Source of the DNA: Parafrigoribacterium mesophilum
GTDB lineage: Bacteria; Actinomycetota; Actinomycetes; Actinomycetales; Microbacteriaceae
DNA length: 64,000 bases
Assembly (NCBI RefSeq): GCF_039652555.1
Contig: NZ_JBDJAF010000001.1
Coordinates: forward strand, 1,798,001-1,862,000
Direction of reading: 5' to 3'
Part shown: positions 15,442 through 24,906 of the stretch, piece by piece
Layout: each line of letters starts with the position of its first letter
Numbering within the stretch: position 1 is the first letter of the stretch
The notes under the pieces: generated by a model
Database searches by the model: none
What the model saw: only the letters and a program-made list of their open reading frames with translations
What the model was told of the DNA's origin: nothing
Made by a program: the position numbers and the translations under genes

Positions 15442-17578
15442 GAAGCTCCACGGCCTCCACCGACGCCGCCACCGGCTCGCGTCGTGCGCGACGCCGCTTG
15501 GCGATGTTGCGCCAGATGCCGAAGCCGAAGACGGCCACCAAGAGTCCGGCGATGATGCCGGTGGCGAGTTTCTCCCAGTCCGCCTGCACGTTGACCTGGA
15601 CCAGGGTCGGGAGGGAGACCTGAACGCCGGTGGCGCTGGCCAGTGACACACCGAGCGACACCTCGCCGTTCGCGACCGATTGCACCGGGATGTACGCCCG
15701 CGACTGTGAGTTGGCCTCGATCGTCAGCGGCACGTTGTTCTTCATCACGTTGAGGATGGCGCGCTGCGGACGGACGCTGACATACACGGTCACGGGATGA
15801 TCCAGCGCGTTGCTCACCGTAATCGGGAGATTGCCGTTCTCGGCCACGAGGTTGATCGGGCTGCCTTCGGCGATGGAGATGGATGTCGTGATCCCCTGGC
15901 TGTCCGTGAGGAACTTCGCGGCCCCGTTTTGCCATGCCCCCAGGGCCGAATCCCAATTGTGCGACAGCACGGCCAGGAGTGCCAGGCGGCGCGGGCCGGT
16001 GACGAGGGTGGGATCGGTGAGCACCGAGGAGAATTGGCTGACGGCGCCCTCGGAATCCAGCATCGCCTTGACCAGACCCAGTCGCTTCGCCTCTTCGGGC
16101 TTCGGCACCAACGAGGTACCCGGCCCCGCCGTAGCCAAGGCGCGAGACAAAGTGGTCGGCGGGGCCCAGGGGAGGCCTTGCAGCGCGGTCATGGTCTGCG
16201 CGAGCCGGAAGGTGGTCGAGGGCACGTCGCGACCCAAGGTGACGAGCACCGTACCTGGCGCATCCGTCGGGTCGGCTCCGGCCAGCGCAACCATGGACGA
16301 AAACTCACAGATGGCGTCCCGCCAGGACAGGTCGTCCGCGGCGGCCACCGCCTCACGCAACAGCACGGACAATGCGCTCGTCGCCACGGCCACCGGGTGG
16401 CCGCCGACACTGGCCATCACCGGTGGGATCGGACTGGATTTGGGTACTACAACGTTGTCGGAGGAGAGGATGGCGGTGGTCAGTCCGGCTTCGGCGAACT
16501 TGTCCAAATTCTTGTCGGCAACGGTGTTGTCGCCCGGCCAGGCGATCGCCGGGATGGTGTAGTCCCAGTCCAGCAATTGGTCCGAGGTCGGGAGCGTGGG
16601 TACCGGAGTGGCTGACGGGCTCGGACTGGACGTCGCTGACGCGCTAGGTTGCGGGCTGCCGGTCGGTGCGGGCGCGAACCGGTTCGGGTCGATCGGGAAG
16701 GAGATCGGATCCAGCGGCGGGATGCCACCGGCCTGCGCGAGAGCGGCGATATCCGAGTCGGCGTAACTGAGTTCAAAGGTTTCGTTGGGTACGGTTCTCA
16801 GCCGCTCGAGCCAGGCAGTCGCTGACGGCGGCGCTTCCGTGCCCAGAAGGCGGATCGACGCGATGATTCTCGGGTCGATGCCGATCGCGACCTGGCTGCC
16901 TGCCAGCCCGGAAAGCTGCCGGTCCAGCACGCCGCCCGGCGCGGTGTATGCGGCCAATTGCGCGCTGTCGAGAAGGCCGACGGCTTCAGCAGGCACGGTG
17001 ATCGGCATCACGACGGCCACCGCTGTCGCGGGCACGTCGGCGGGATGCCAGACGATGCTGGTGCGGGCCTGGGAGGCATCCATTCCCTCGGCGGTCACCG
17101 TCACCGCGACGGCGTGCACTCCCCAGGGCAGCCCGTCCAGGCTGAGCGTGGCCGCGGGCACGATCAGCGAGTCTGTTCTGGTCTCCCCGCGCAGCAGGTC
17201 GGGAAGCGGTTGCTGTAGCAGCACGGTGTCGGCGACGCGGTGTTCGTCGGCGGCCGGATGCATCCAAGACGACAATGCGGAGACGGACGGGATGGCGGCG
17301 CGCTGCAGAGACACCGTGATGGTGGCGCCCGATACCGCCGCCGGAGTCGAATTCGTCACTCTGCTGGCAATAATCAGGTCTTCGCCGGGACCCAGGGCAC
17401 CGGACTGCAGCGGCGCGGCGGTGACGGTGAGCATGGAGGGCACTACCGGAACGTCAACCGCCGGCAGCGCGGCAGCAGGGAGCCCAAGACCGAAGGCGGC
17501 CATCGCCAATGCAAGAAGCGGGGGAAGCAGCCTCACGGGCATGGACCGACCAGGAGAATTCGCTCGGTCAGCATGCAT
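15434..17578 (-). CDS. Large extracytoplasmic membrane-anchored protein, DUF6049-like
   Basis: The 714-residue protein has an N-terminal signal-like hydrophobic stretch (LLPPLLALAMAAFGLGLPAAA), a long extracytoplasmic region with a Pro/Ser/Thr-rich linker near residues 300-325, immunoglobulin-like segments near the C-terminus, one membrane helix (TGIIAGLLVAVFGFGIW) and a short basic tail. Its position just upstream of murJ and divergent from the CCA-adding enzyme matches the mycobacterial Rv3909-mviN arrangement. A role in envelope assembly with MurJ is inferred from this conserved linkage only. The start is uncertain: an ATG at 17542 would remove 12 residues and place the signal peptide first. 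Confidence 0.75.
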   Translation of the reverse strand: MHADRANSPGRSMPVRLLPPLLALAMAAFGLGLPAAALPAVDVPVVPSMLTVTAAPLQSGALGPGEDLIIASRVTNSTPAAVSGATITVSLQRAAIPSVSALSSWMHPAADEHRVADTVLLQQPLPDLLRGETRTDSLIVPAATLSLDGLPWGVHAVAVTVTAEGMDASQARTSIVWHPADVPATAVAVVMPITVPAEAVGLLDSAQLAAYTAPGGVLDRQLSGLAGSQVAIGIDPRIIASIRLLGTEAPPSATAWLERLRTVPNETFELSYADSDIAALAQAGGIPPLDPISFPIDPNRFAPAPTGSPQPSASATSSPSPSATPVPTLPTSDQLLDWDYTIPAIAWPGDNTVADKNLDKFAEAGLTTAILSSDNVVVPKSSPIPPVMASVGGHPVAVATSALSVLLREAVAAADDLSWRDAICEFSSMVALAGADPTDAPGTVLVTLGRDVPSTTFRLAQTMTALQGLPWAPPTTLSRALATAGPGTSLVPKPEEAKRLGLVKAMLDSEGAVSQFSSVLTDPTLVTGPRRLALLAVLSHNWDSALGAWQNGAAKFLTDSQGITTSISIAEGSPINLVAENGNLPITVSNALDHPVTVYVSVRPQRAILNVMKNNVPLTIEANSQSRAYIPVQSVANGEVSLGVSLASATGVQVSLPTLVQVNVQADWEKLATGIIAGLLVAVFGFGIWRNIAKRRRARREPVAASVEAVELHE

Positions 17579-17675
17579 CAGATTCTAGGGCGTGGTCGCT
17601 GGGATACGGCTGGCGGCACCCCGGAACGCACTGCGCCGGCGGAGCAGCTCATGGTGCTCGATAGTCTGGGACACT

Positions 17676-19106
17676 ATGGAAAATGTCGCTTCGGCCATCG
17701 CGCGCCTGGACCAACTCGCGGCATCCGAACACATCGCACGACTCGCGGATGCCTTTGCCAGCGCCGGCCACGAACTCGCTTTGGTCGGCGGTTCGGTGCG
17801 GGACGCGTTCCTGGGCGCCCGGCTGCACGACCTGGACTTCACGACCACGGCGGTGCCCGACGAGATCCTTGCCATCATCGCCCCGATCGCCGATACGCAC
17901 TGGGACATTGGGCGGGCGTTCGGCACCATCGGCGCGCGGTTGGGTGAGCACACCGTTGAGATCACCACCTACCGCGCCGACGTGTACGACGGAGAAACGC
18001 GCAAACCGGTCGTCGAGTTCGGCAGCACCCTGGAAGGCGACCTCGTTCGGCGCGACTTCACCGTCAACGCGCTCGCGCTGCGCCTGCCGCAGCGAGTGCT
18101 GGTCGACCCGTCCGGGGGAGTGGACGATCTGCTGGCCGGCCGGCTGACCACGCCGGGTTCGCCGGAAACCTCCTTCGGCGACGACCCGCTCCGGATGCTG
18201 CGCGCCGCACGGTTCGCGTCGCAGCTGGGCTTCGTTGTCGACGACGCCACGCGGCAGGCGATGGTGGACCTTGCCGACAAACTGGACATCGTGTCGGCCG
18301 AGCGCATCAGCGACGAACTGAGCAAACTGCTGTGCACCCCGGCGCCGCGTGCCGGACTCGAACTGCTGGTCGACACCGGGCTCGCCGCCCGGGTGCTGCC
18401 CGAGCTGCCAGCGCTGCGGCTGCAGATCGACGAGCACCATCACCACAAGGATGTCTACGAGCACAGCCTAATCGTGCTGGACCAGGCGATCCAGCTGGAG
18501 CGCGAGCGCCACCCCGACTCGGCGCCGGACCTCACCCTGCGGCTGGCGGCACTGTTGCACGACATCGGCAAACCGGCCACGAAGCGACTTGAATCGGGCG
18601 GCGTGGTGACGTTCCACCACCACGACGTGGTCGGGGCGAAGCTGGCGGCGAAACGGTTGCGGGCATTGCGTTACGACAAGCAGACGATTGCCGAGGTGTC
18701 CCGGCTCATCGAATTGCACCTGCGATTCTTCGGATACACCGAGGGCGCCTGGACCGACGCCGCCGTCCGGCGTTACGTGCGAGACGCCGGCCCGCTGCTG
18801 GAACGGTTGCACATCCTCACCCGAGCGGATGTGACGACCCGGAACGTGCGCAAAGCGGACCGGCTGTCGTTCGCGTACGACGACCTGGAGGCCCGCGTCG
18901 CGGCGCTCGCCGAGGCGGAGGGGATCGCGGCGGTGCGGCCCGACCTGGACGGGGAGGCGATCATGGCGATCCTCGGGCTGAAGCCGGGACGCGACGTAGG
19001 GGAGGCCTACCGCTTCCTGCTCGAGATGCGCCTGGACGAGGGCCCGCTCGGCACCGATGAGGCAACGAAGCGGCTCAAGGCGTGGTGGGCAGGCCGCCAG
19101 CATTAG
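17676..19106 (+). CDS. pcnA: CCA tRNA nucleotidyltransferase with HD domain
   Basis: This enzyme adds or repairs the 3' CCA of tRNAs. From the ATG at 17676 the protein has 476 residues and begins MENVASAIARLDQLAASEH. The class II nucleotidyltransferase motif LVGGSVRDAFLGARLHDLDF (about 35-54) has the catalytic aspartates, VRRDFTVNAL and FGDDPLRMLRAARFASQLGF follow, and an HD-type domain with LLHDIGKPAT lies near residue 300. The frame is open 28 codons further upstream but without family similarity. It is divergent from the DUF6049-like gene, as in mycobacteria (called pcnA there). Confidence 0.93.
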   Translation: MENVASAIARLDQLAASEHIARLADAFASAGHELALVGGSVRDAFLGARLHDLDFTTTAVPDEILAIIAPIADTHWDIGRAFGTIGARLGEHTVEITTYRADVYDGETRKPVVEFGSTLEGDLVRRDFTVNALALRLPQRVLVDPSGGVDDLLAGRLTTPGSPETSFGDDPLRMLRAARFASQLGFVVDDATRQAMVDLADKLDIVSAERISDELSKLLCTPAPRAGLELLVDTGLAARVLPELPALRLQIDEHHHHKDVYEHSLIVLDQAIQLERERHPDSAPDLTLRLAALLHDIGKPATKRLESGGVVTFHHHDVVGAKLAAKRLRALRYDKQTIAEVSRLIELHLRFFGYTEGAWTDAAVRRYVRDAGPLLERLHILTRADVTTRNVRKADRLSFAYDDLEARVAALAEAEGIAAVRPDLDGEAIMAILGLKPGRDVGEAYRFLLEMRLDEGPLGTDEATKRLKAWWAGRQH

Positions 19107-19163
19107 TTCCCGTTCCGGCTATCTGTGCCCGCCCGGCCGGGAACAGATAGCCGGAACGGGAAC
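19106..19163. terminator. Bidirectional stem-loop between pcnA and ino1
   Basis: A perfect 21-base inverted repeat: the left arm 19106-19126 begins GTTCCCGTTCCGGC and the right arm is 19143-19163, with a 16-base loop. It lies between two convergent genes and starts on the last base of the pcnA stop codon, so it likely terminates both. Confidence 0.85.
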
Positions 19164-19176
19164 AGTTGCGGTGGGC

Positions 19177-20250
19177 TCAGCGCGCGGTGTCGCGGATGAA
19201 CTGTTCGAGCAGCTCCCGGGCCACCGGATCCGGGTACTGCTTCGCCGGCGACTTCATGAAATACGCGGACGCCGCCTCCAGTGGCCCGCCGATCCCGGCA
19301 TCCAGTGCGATCTTCGCGGCACGGATGGCATCGATCACGACCCCGGCGGAGTTCGGCGAGTCCCACACCTCCAGCTTGTACTCCAGCGAGGTCGGGGAGC
19401 CGCCGAAGCCGTGGCCTTCCAGGCGCACGAAGGCGAGCTTGCGGTCGTCGAGCCACGGGATGTGATCGCTCGGCCCGATGTAGACGTTGTGCGGGTCGAG
19501 TTCCACGTCGATGTTGCTGGTGACCGCCTGGGTCTTGGAGATTTTCTTGGACTCCAAGCGCTTGCGCTCCAGCATGTTCTTGAAGTCCATGTTGCCGCCG
19601 ACGTTGAGCTGGTAGGTGCGGTCAAGCACGATTCCGCGTGACTCGAACAGGCGGGCGAGCACCCGGTGAGTGATCGTGGCGCCGAGTTGACTCTTGATGT
19701 CGTCGCCGACGATCGGGATGCCCGCCGCGACGAACTTCGCCGCCCACTGCGGGTCGCTCGCGATGAACACCGGCTGGGCGTTGACGAGCGCGACACCGGC
19801 ATCCAGCGCGGCCTGCGCGTAGTGCTTCGCCGCCTGGTTCGACCCGACCGGCACGTAGCAGACGAGCACATCGGCCCCGGAGTCCCGCAACACCTGCGCG
19901 GTGTCGACAACCGGGGCATCCGACTCGGTGATGGTCGCCCGGTAGTACTCGCCGAGACCATCGAGAGTCGGGCCGCGCTGCACCGTGACGCCGGTGGCGG
20001 CTACCTCCGCGAACTTCAGCGTGTTGTTCTCGCTGGCCCAGATCGCGTCGGCCAGATCCGTGCCTACCTTGAGCGAGTCGACGTCGAACGCCGCCACGAA
20101 CTCAAGGTCACCGACGGTGTACTGGCCGAAGCGGGCGTGCATGAGTCCTGGGATGGGCTCGTCCGGATCGGCGTCCTTGTAGAAAGTGACTCCCTGCACG
20201 AGTGAATTGGCACAGTTTCCGACACCGGCGATGGCAACCCGAAGGCTCAT
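19177..20250 (-). CDS. ino1: Inositol-3-phosphate synthase
   Basis: This NAD-dependent enzyme converts glucose 6-phosphate to inositol 3-phosphate, feeding phosphatidylinositol and mycothiol synthesis in actinobacteria. The 357-residue protein has the N-terminal dinucleotide loop VAIAGVGNCANSLVQGV and later segments LGATITHRVLARLFESRG, YQLNVGGNMDFKNMLERKR and IDAIRAAKIALDAGIGGPL typical of the actinobacterial family. It is divergent from rpsF, as at Rv0046c in Mycobacterium tuberculosis. The PadR-type regulator gene often found beside it is not present here. Confidence 0.95.
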   Translation of the reverse strand: MSLRVAIAGVGNCANSLVQGVTFYKDADPDEPIPGLMHARFGQYTVGDLEFVAAFDVDSLKVGTDLADAIWASENNTLKFAEVAATGVTVQRGPTLDGLGEYYRATITESDAPVVDTAQVLRDSGADVLVCYVPVGSNQAAKHYAQAALDAGVALVNAQPVFIASDPQWAAKFVAAGIPIVGDDIKSQLGATITHRVLARLFESRGIVLDRTYQLNVGGNMDFKNMLERKRLESKKISKTQAVTSNIDVELDPHNVYIGPSDHIPWLDDRKLAFVRLEGHGFGGSPTSLEYKLEVWDSPNSAGVVIDAIRAAKIALDAGIGGPLEAASAYFMKSPAKQYPDPVARELLEQFIRDTAR

Positions 20251-20349
20251 GGACTACAGCTCCTTGATAGATGTGGTGTTCTCTGACTACACTTGGCAGG
20301 TTGCGCCCCATCGAAATCGACGAGGCGCGACTTATGCCACAACCCTCCT

Positions 20350-20368
20350 GTCACAGAACGTCTGTGAC
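20350..20368 (+). promoter_or_regulatory. Short hairpin in the rpsF leader
   Basis: GTCACAGA (20350-20357), an ACG loop, and TCTGTGAC (20361-20368) form a perfect eight-base inverted repeat about 30 bases upstream of the rpsF start, just before AAGGAGGTGG (20380-20389). rpsF operons in many bacteria carry a leader bound by S6:S18, so an autoregulatory site is possible. It could equally be a protein-binding palindrome. Confidence 0.35.
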
Positions 20369-20396
20369 CGTTAAGTCCGAAGGAGGTGGGTTAGTC

Positions 20397-20873
20397 ATGC
20401 ATCAGTACGAACTAATGGTGATCCTCGATCCAGAGATCGATGAGCGCACCGTTGCTCCCAGCCTAGACAAGTTCCTCGGCGTAATCCGCAAGGATGGCGG
20501 AACCGTCGACAAGGTCGATATCTGGGGCCGTCGTCGCCTCGCCTACGAGATCAACAAGAAGACCGAAGGCATTTACGCCGTTGTCAGCTTGACCTCAACC
20601 GGGGAAGCCACCAAGGAACTCGACCGTCAGTTGAAACTGTCCGAGGCCGTCATGCGCACCAAGGTGTTGCGCGCCGAGGAGGCCATCGCCCAGGTCGCAG
20701 AAGCCGCGAAGCTCTCGGCAGAGAAGGCGGCCCGCAAAGCCGCTGCCCCCAAGGCGCCGGCCGCTGCCGCGAGCGATGCGAAGTCGCCGGCGGCGAAGGT
20801 CGCTGCCAGCAGCGCGCCGTCACCGGCCACCCCGAAGCCGGCGGCCGCGAAGCAGCCGCAAGCCGCGGAGTAA
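20397..20873 (+). CDS. rpsF: 30S ribosomal protein S6 with C-terminal extension
   Basis: S6 binds the central domain of 16S rRNA together with S18. The start is the ATG at 20397, with a strong AAGGAGGTGG ribosome-binding site, giving MHQYELMVILDPEIDERTVA. The S6 fold ends near residue 96 after KLSEAVMRTKVLR. A further ~60 residues rich in Ala, Lys and Pro follow and are probably disordered; ordinary S6 has about 95-100 residues. It heads the rpsF-ssb-rpsR-rplI operon. Confidence 0.95.
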   Translation: MHQYELMVILDPEIDERTVAPSLDKFLGVIRKDGGTVDKVDIWGRRRLAYEINKKTEGIYAVVSLTSTGEATKELDRQLKLSEAVMRTKVLRAEEAIAQVAEAAKLSAEKAARKAAAPKAPAAAASDAKSPAAKVAASSAPSPATPKPAAAKQPQAAE

Positions 20874-20876
20874 CTC

Positions 20877-21374
20877 ATGGCCGGCGAAACGATCATCACC
20901 GTCGTGGGCAACCTCACCAGTGATCCCGAATTGCGCTACACGCAGAACGGGCTGGCGGTCGCCAACTTCACCATCGCATCCACGCCCCGCACCTTCGACA
21001 AGGCCAGCAACGACTGGAAGGACGGCGACGCGTTGTTCCTTCGGGCCAGCGTCTGGCGCGATTTCGCCGAGCATGTCGCCGGCTCCCTTACCAAGGGTTC
21101 TCGCGTCGTCGCGACCGGGCGGCTTCGTCAGCGTTCGTACGAGACGAAGGAAGGCGAGAAGCGCACCAGCATCGAGCTCGAGATCGACGACATCGGTCCG
21201 AGCCTGAGGTACGCCACCGCCCAAGTCACGCGCACGTCGTCTTCGCGCGATTCAGGATCCCGCGGCCAAGTGGCCGAAGAACCCTGGGCCGCCTCGGCTC
21301 CGGCCGCATCGACGGGGCAGTCCGGCGACGTGTGGAACACGCCGGGTAGCTACAACGACGAAACGCCGTTCTAA
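20877..21374 (+). CDS. ssb: Single-stranded DNA-binding protein
   Basis: Ssb coats single-stranded DNA during replication and repair. The 165-residue product has an N-terminal OB fold (ITVVGNLTSDPELRYTQNGL, then LFLRASVWRDFAEHVAGSL and GSRVVATGRLRQRSYETKEG), a short flexible linker and the acidic tip YNDETPF, which recruits partner proteins. The linker is shorter than in many SSBs. The gene begins three bases after the rpsF stop. Confidence 0.96.
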   Translation: MAGETIITVVGNLTSDPELRYTQNGLAVANFTIASTPRTFDKASNDWKDGDALFLRASVWRDFAEHVAGSLTKGSRVVATGRLRQRSYETKEGEKRTSIELEIDDIGPSLRYATAQVTRTSSSRDSGSRGQVAEEPWAASAPAASTGQSGDVWNTPGSYNDETPF

Positions 21375-21433
21375 CCCGCGTCCCAGACGCGAACCATTAG
21401 TTTTTTCGACACGAGAAGAAAGACAGAACAACT

Positions 21434-21697
21434 ATGGCTGGAAAGTCAAGCGGCGACCGCCGCAAGCCCCTGAGAGGCGCGAAGGGCGGCAAGAACGCCG
21501 CTCCCGCGAAGGCGATCAGGGTCGGCGTCATCGACTACAAGGATGTCGCAACCCTGCGCAAATTCATCTCGGAGCGGGGCAAGATCCGTGCCCGCCGAAT
21601 CACCGGAGTCTCCGTTCAGGAACAGCGGCTCATCGCCTGTGCGGTCAAGAACGCACGCGAGATGGCCTTGCTGCCCTACGCCGGCTCAGGCCGCTAG
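21434..21697 (+). CDS. rpsR: 30S ribosomal protein S18
   Basis: S18 pairs with S6 on the small subunit. The 87-residue product has an N-terminal basic, glycine-rich leader and the family core VIDYKDVATLRKFISERGKI followed by RRITGVSVQEQRLIACAVKN. No zinc-binding cysteine cluster is present; the single Cys lies in IACAV. It lies in the rpsF operon, 12 bases before rplI. Confidence 0.95.
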   Translation: MAGKSSGDRRKPLRGAKGGKNAAPAKAIRVGVIDYKDVATLRKFISERGKIRARRITGVSVQEQRLIACAVKNAREMALLPYAGSGR

Positions 21698-21709
21698 GAG
21701 GAGGAACAC

Positions 21710-22162
21710 ATGTCTAAATTGATTCTCACGCACGAGGTCACCGGCCTCGGCGCTCCAGGCGACATCATCGACGTCAAGAACGGCTATGCCCGTAATTACC
21801 TGATCCCCTCGGGTGTTGCCGTGGCGTGGACTCGCGGAGGCGAAAAGCAGATCGACTCCATCAAGGCGGCACGCGCCGCCCGCGAGCACGCGACGCTGGA
21901 AGAGGCGCTCGACCTCAAGGCGCGCCTGCAGGCAGCCACTGTCACGATCACCGTCAAGGCTGGTGCCGGCGGCCGCCTGTTCGGTTCGGTCAAGACGTCG
22001 GACATCGCCGAGGCGGCTGCGGCCGCGGGCCTGACCGGCCTTGACAAGCGCAAGATCGAGATTCCCACACCGATCAAGGCGACGGGACGACACGAGGCCA
22101 CGATCAGCCTGCGCGATGACATCGTGGCGACCATCAGCATCCAGGTGGTTGCGGCGAAGTAG
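21710..22162 (+). CDS. rplI: 50S ribosomal protein L9
   Basis: L9 binds 23S rRNA near the L1 stalk and influences reading-frame fidelity. The 150-residue protein begins MSKLILTHEVTGLGAPGDII and has the family segment VKNGYARNYLIPSGVAVAWT, a long central helix (residues ~45-75) and a C-terminal globular domain. The ribosome-binding site AGGAGGA is at 21697-21703. It ends the rpsF-ssb-rpsR-rplI run, followed by a strong hairpin. Confidence 0.96.
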   Translation: MSKLILTHEVTGLGAPGDIIDVKNGYARNYLIPSGVAVAWTRGGEKQIDSIKAARAAREHATLEEALDLKARLQAATVTITVKAGAGGRLFGSVKTSDIAEAAAAAGLTGLDKRKIEIPTPIKATGRHEATISLRDDIVATISIQVVAAK

Positions 22163-22178
22163 CAACTGGTTTCACGTC

Positions 22179-22210
22179 AGGTAGCGGCGGGAGCACTCCC
22201 GCCGCTACCT
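22179..22210. terminator. Stem-loop after rplI
   Basis: AGGTAGCGGCGGGAG (22179-22193) pairs perfectly with CTCCCGCCGCTACCT (22196-22210), leaving a two-base apex that would open in practice. It lies 16 bases after the rplI stop. There is no long T run, as is usual for high-GC genomes. Confidence 0.75.
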
Positions 22211-22223
22211 CACGTTAACGGTG

Positions 22224-22439
22224 TTGTCCACCCCAGATCAACATTTCGGACCAACCCTCAACCCGCACTGTAAACATGTTTTTGCACACAGTGTGAAAGA
22301 ACTGAAAGCCCTGGTCAGTGGACGTATTTCCCAAGAAATTACATCACTGTCCACAGGAGTTTCCACAGCTTGTTCACACAACTTCCCGGCGTTTCTCCCC
22401 GACTGTCCACAGACCGTTCCACAGGGTGACTTGTACACG
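22224..22439 (+). promoter_or_regulatory. Cluster of DnaA-box-like 9-mers upstream of dnaB
   Basis: The 509-base rplI-dnaB gap (22163-22671) has no convincing gene. It holds TTGTCCACC (22224-22232), TTGCACACA (22282-22290), CTGTCCACA (22347-22355), GTTTCCACA (22359-22367), TTGTTCACA (22370-22378), CTGTCCACA (22403-22411), CGTTCCACA (22415-22423) and TTGTACACG (22431-22439). All are on the plus strand and one to three bases from TTGTCCACA, six of them within 93 bases. This density resembles an origin or a DnaA-titration/regulatory region. The remaining part (22440-22671) shows nothing recognisable apart from the dnaB leader. Confidence 0.55.
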
Positions 22440-22671
22440 GTCCCTGTTGCTTCCTAGGGTGAAGCTGCTCTCCCAGAAATTGCCGGTCTCGTGTTTGAGA
22501 TTCACCGATGTCGGTGGTCGCCACTACAACGAAGACCATGGCATGGATCTGTGGCGTTCCCATTTCTGCAGCTGACTCCTGCGCTGTGGTTGGTCAAGAA
22601 GCCATTGCGCATCACAGCGCGGTGGTGAGCCGAAGAGCAGTGGTGGGTCGAAGAATGAAGGGTGGCTGGGG

Positions 22672-24045
<1,374 letters not shown>

Positions 24046-24050
24046 CCACC

Positions 24051-24119
24051 CGAGGGATGCGGTTTCGGACCAGTGTGGCCACCGCGGCGGGCGGTATCGT
24101 CCCAAAAGCTATCGCTCGC
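24051..24119. repeat. Dispersed palindromic element, family A, degenerate copy 1
   Basis: A ~69-base segment just after the dnaB stop whose right half (CCGCGGCGGGCGG, then TATCGTCCCAAAAGCTATCG) resembles elements at 36735-36801 (opposite sense) and 45937-46006. The ends CGAGGGATGCGG and AGCTATCGCTCG are imperfect inverted repeats. It is the most diverged of the three. Confidence 0.5.
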
Positions 24120-24178
24120 CGCCGGTTTTCTGACACGTAAACTTGGTGCGGAGATAAATCGTGTCGGGAAGAGGATTC

Positions 24179-24904
24179 GTGTCCGCTGACAGGGACAACG
24201 CAGCGCCGGGCCATGCCGTCCCAGGCCCCGACGCGCCTGAAAGCGCCGCGCCTGAAAGCGCCGCGCCTGAAAACGATGCACCTGAAAACGCCTCGCTTGA
24301 GAACGACGCGACTCGAAACGCACCGGACGGCGCCGCCACCGCGCCGCGTCGCTCCTACTGGCCGGTGCCGCTGGCCAGGGCCGTGCCCGCGGGCATCCTG
24401 GGGCTGTACATCACCTTCTCCGCCGACCATTCCGCCCAGCTCGGCCTCATTCTGTTCGGTGCCTTCGCGCTGGTCTCCGGGGCGATCATGCTCCTACTGC
24501 GAGATCGATTCGCCGACCGGGTCGTGCGGGTCAATGTCATCGTCCAAGGGGTGCTGGCGGCGCTTCTGGGGGCGATGGCGCTCCTTTTCAACGGTGGCGG
24601 GCTGGGCCTTCTCTTGCTGCTGCTCCCGGCGTTCATGGCGATCACCGGATTCCTTGAGCTGTACAGTGGCCTGCGCGCTCGCCGGCACCCCGGGGTGTCA
24701 CGGGACTGGCTGACTGTGGGTGCCTTCACCGCTGTGGCCGCCCTGGTGTTCCTGCTGATCCCGCAGGACTCCGTGCTGGCCATCGGTCTTCTGGGCGCCT
24801 ACGGCATCCTGTTGTGCGTGTACCTGATCATCGGCGCGCTCTCGCTCAAGTGGGGCACCCAGAACGTGCGCGGGGCAGCTGCGCCCGCGGAGAGGACGAA
24901 CTGA
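24179..24904 (+). CDS. Membrane protein of unknown function (HdeD/DUF308-like topology)
   Basis: From the GTG at 24179, which follows a GGAAGAGGA ribosome-binding site (24167-24175), the protein has 241 residues; a GTG at 24161 would add six. The first ~55 residues are an acidic/alanine-proline repeat region with APES/APEN units. The rest has about six hydrophobic helices (AGILGLYITF, LILFGAFALVSGAIMLLL, VIVQGVLAALLGAMALLF, GLLLLLLPAFMAITGFLELY, and two more). The pattern suggests a DUF308/HdeD-type membrane protein, but I do not recognise a specific family. It is followed two bases later by another small membrane protein. Confidence 0.75.
   Translation: MSADRDNAAPGHAVPGPDAPESAAPESAAPENDAPENASLENDATRNAPDGAATAPRRSYWPVPLARAVPAGILGLYITFSADHSAQLGLILFGAFALVSGAIMLLLRDRFADRVVRVNVIVQGVLAALLGAMALLFNGGGLGLLLLLLPAFMAITGFLELYSGLRARRHPGVSRDWLTVGAFTAVAALVFLLIPQDSVLAIGLLGAYGILLCVYLIIGALSLKWGTQNVRGAAAPAERTN
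24232..24306 (+). repeat. 15-base tandem repeats in a coding region
   Basis: About five imperfect copies of a 15-base unit of the type GCGCCTGAAAGCGCC run through the start of the membrane-protein gene. They encode repeated A-P-E-S/N-A/D pentapeptides. Copies near 24232-24275 are nearly identical and later ones drift. The unit length preserves the frame. Confidence 0.8.
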
Positions 24905-24906
24905 TC

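Noticed and set aside
15442..15651. A 70-residue N-terminal extension of murJ
   Set aside because: The extension is Arg/Ser/Trp-rich, overlaps the C-terminal coding region of the preceding gene, and the conserved MurJ N-terminus begins at the ATG at 15441.
22171..22180. TTTCACGTCA near the rplI terminator as a parS half-site
   Set aside because: Only a partial match, without the second half of the palindrome.
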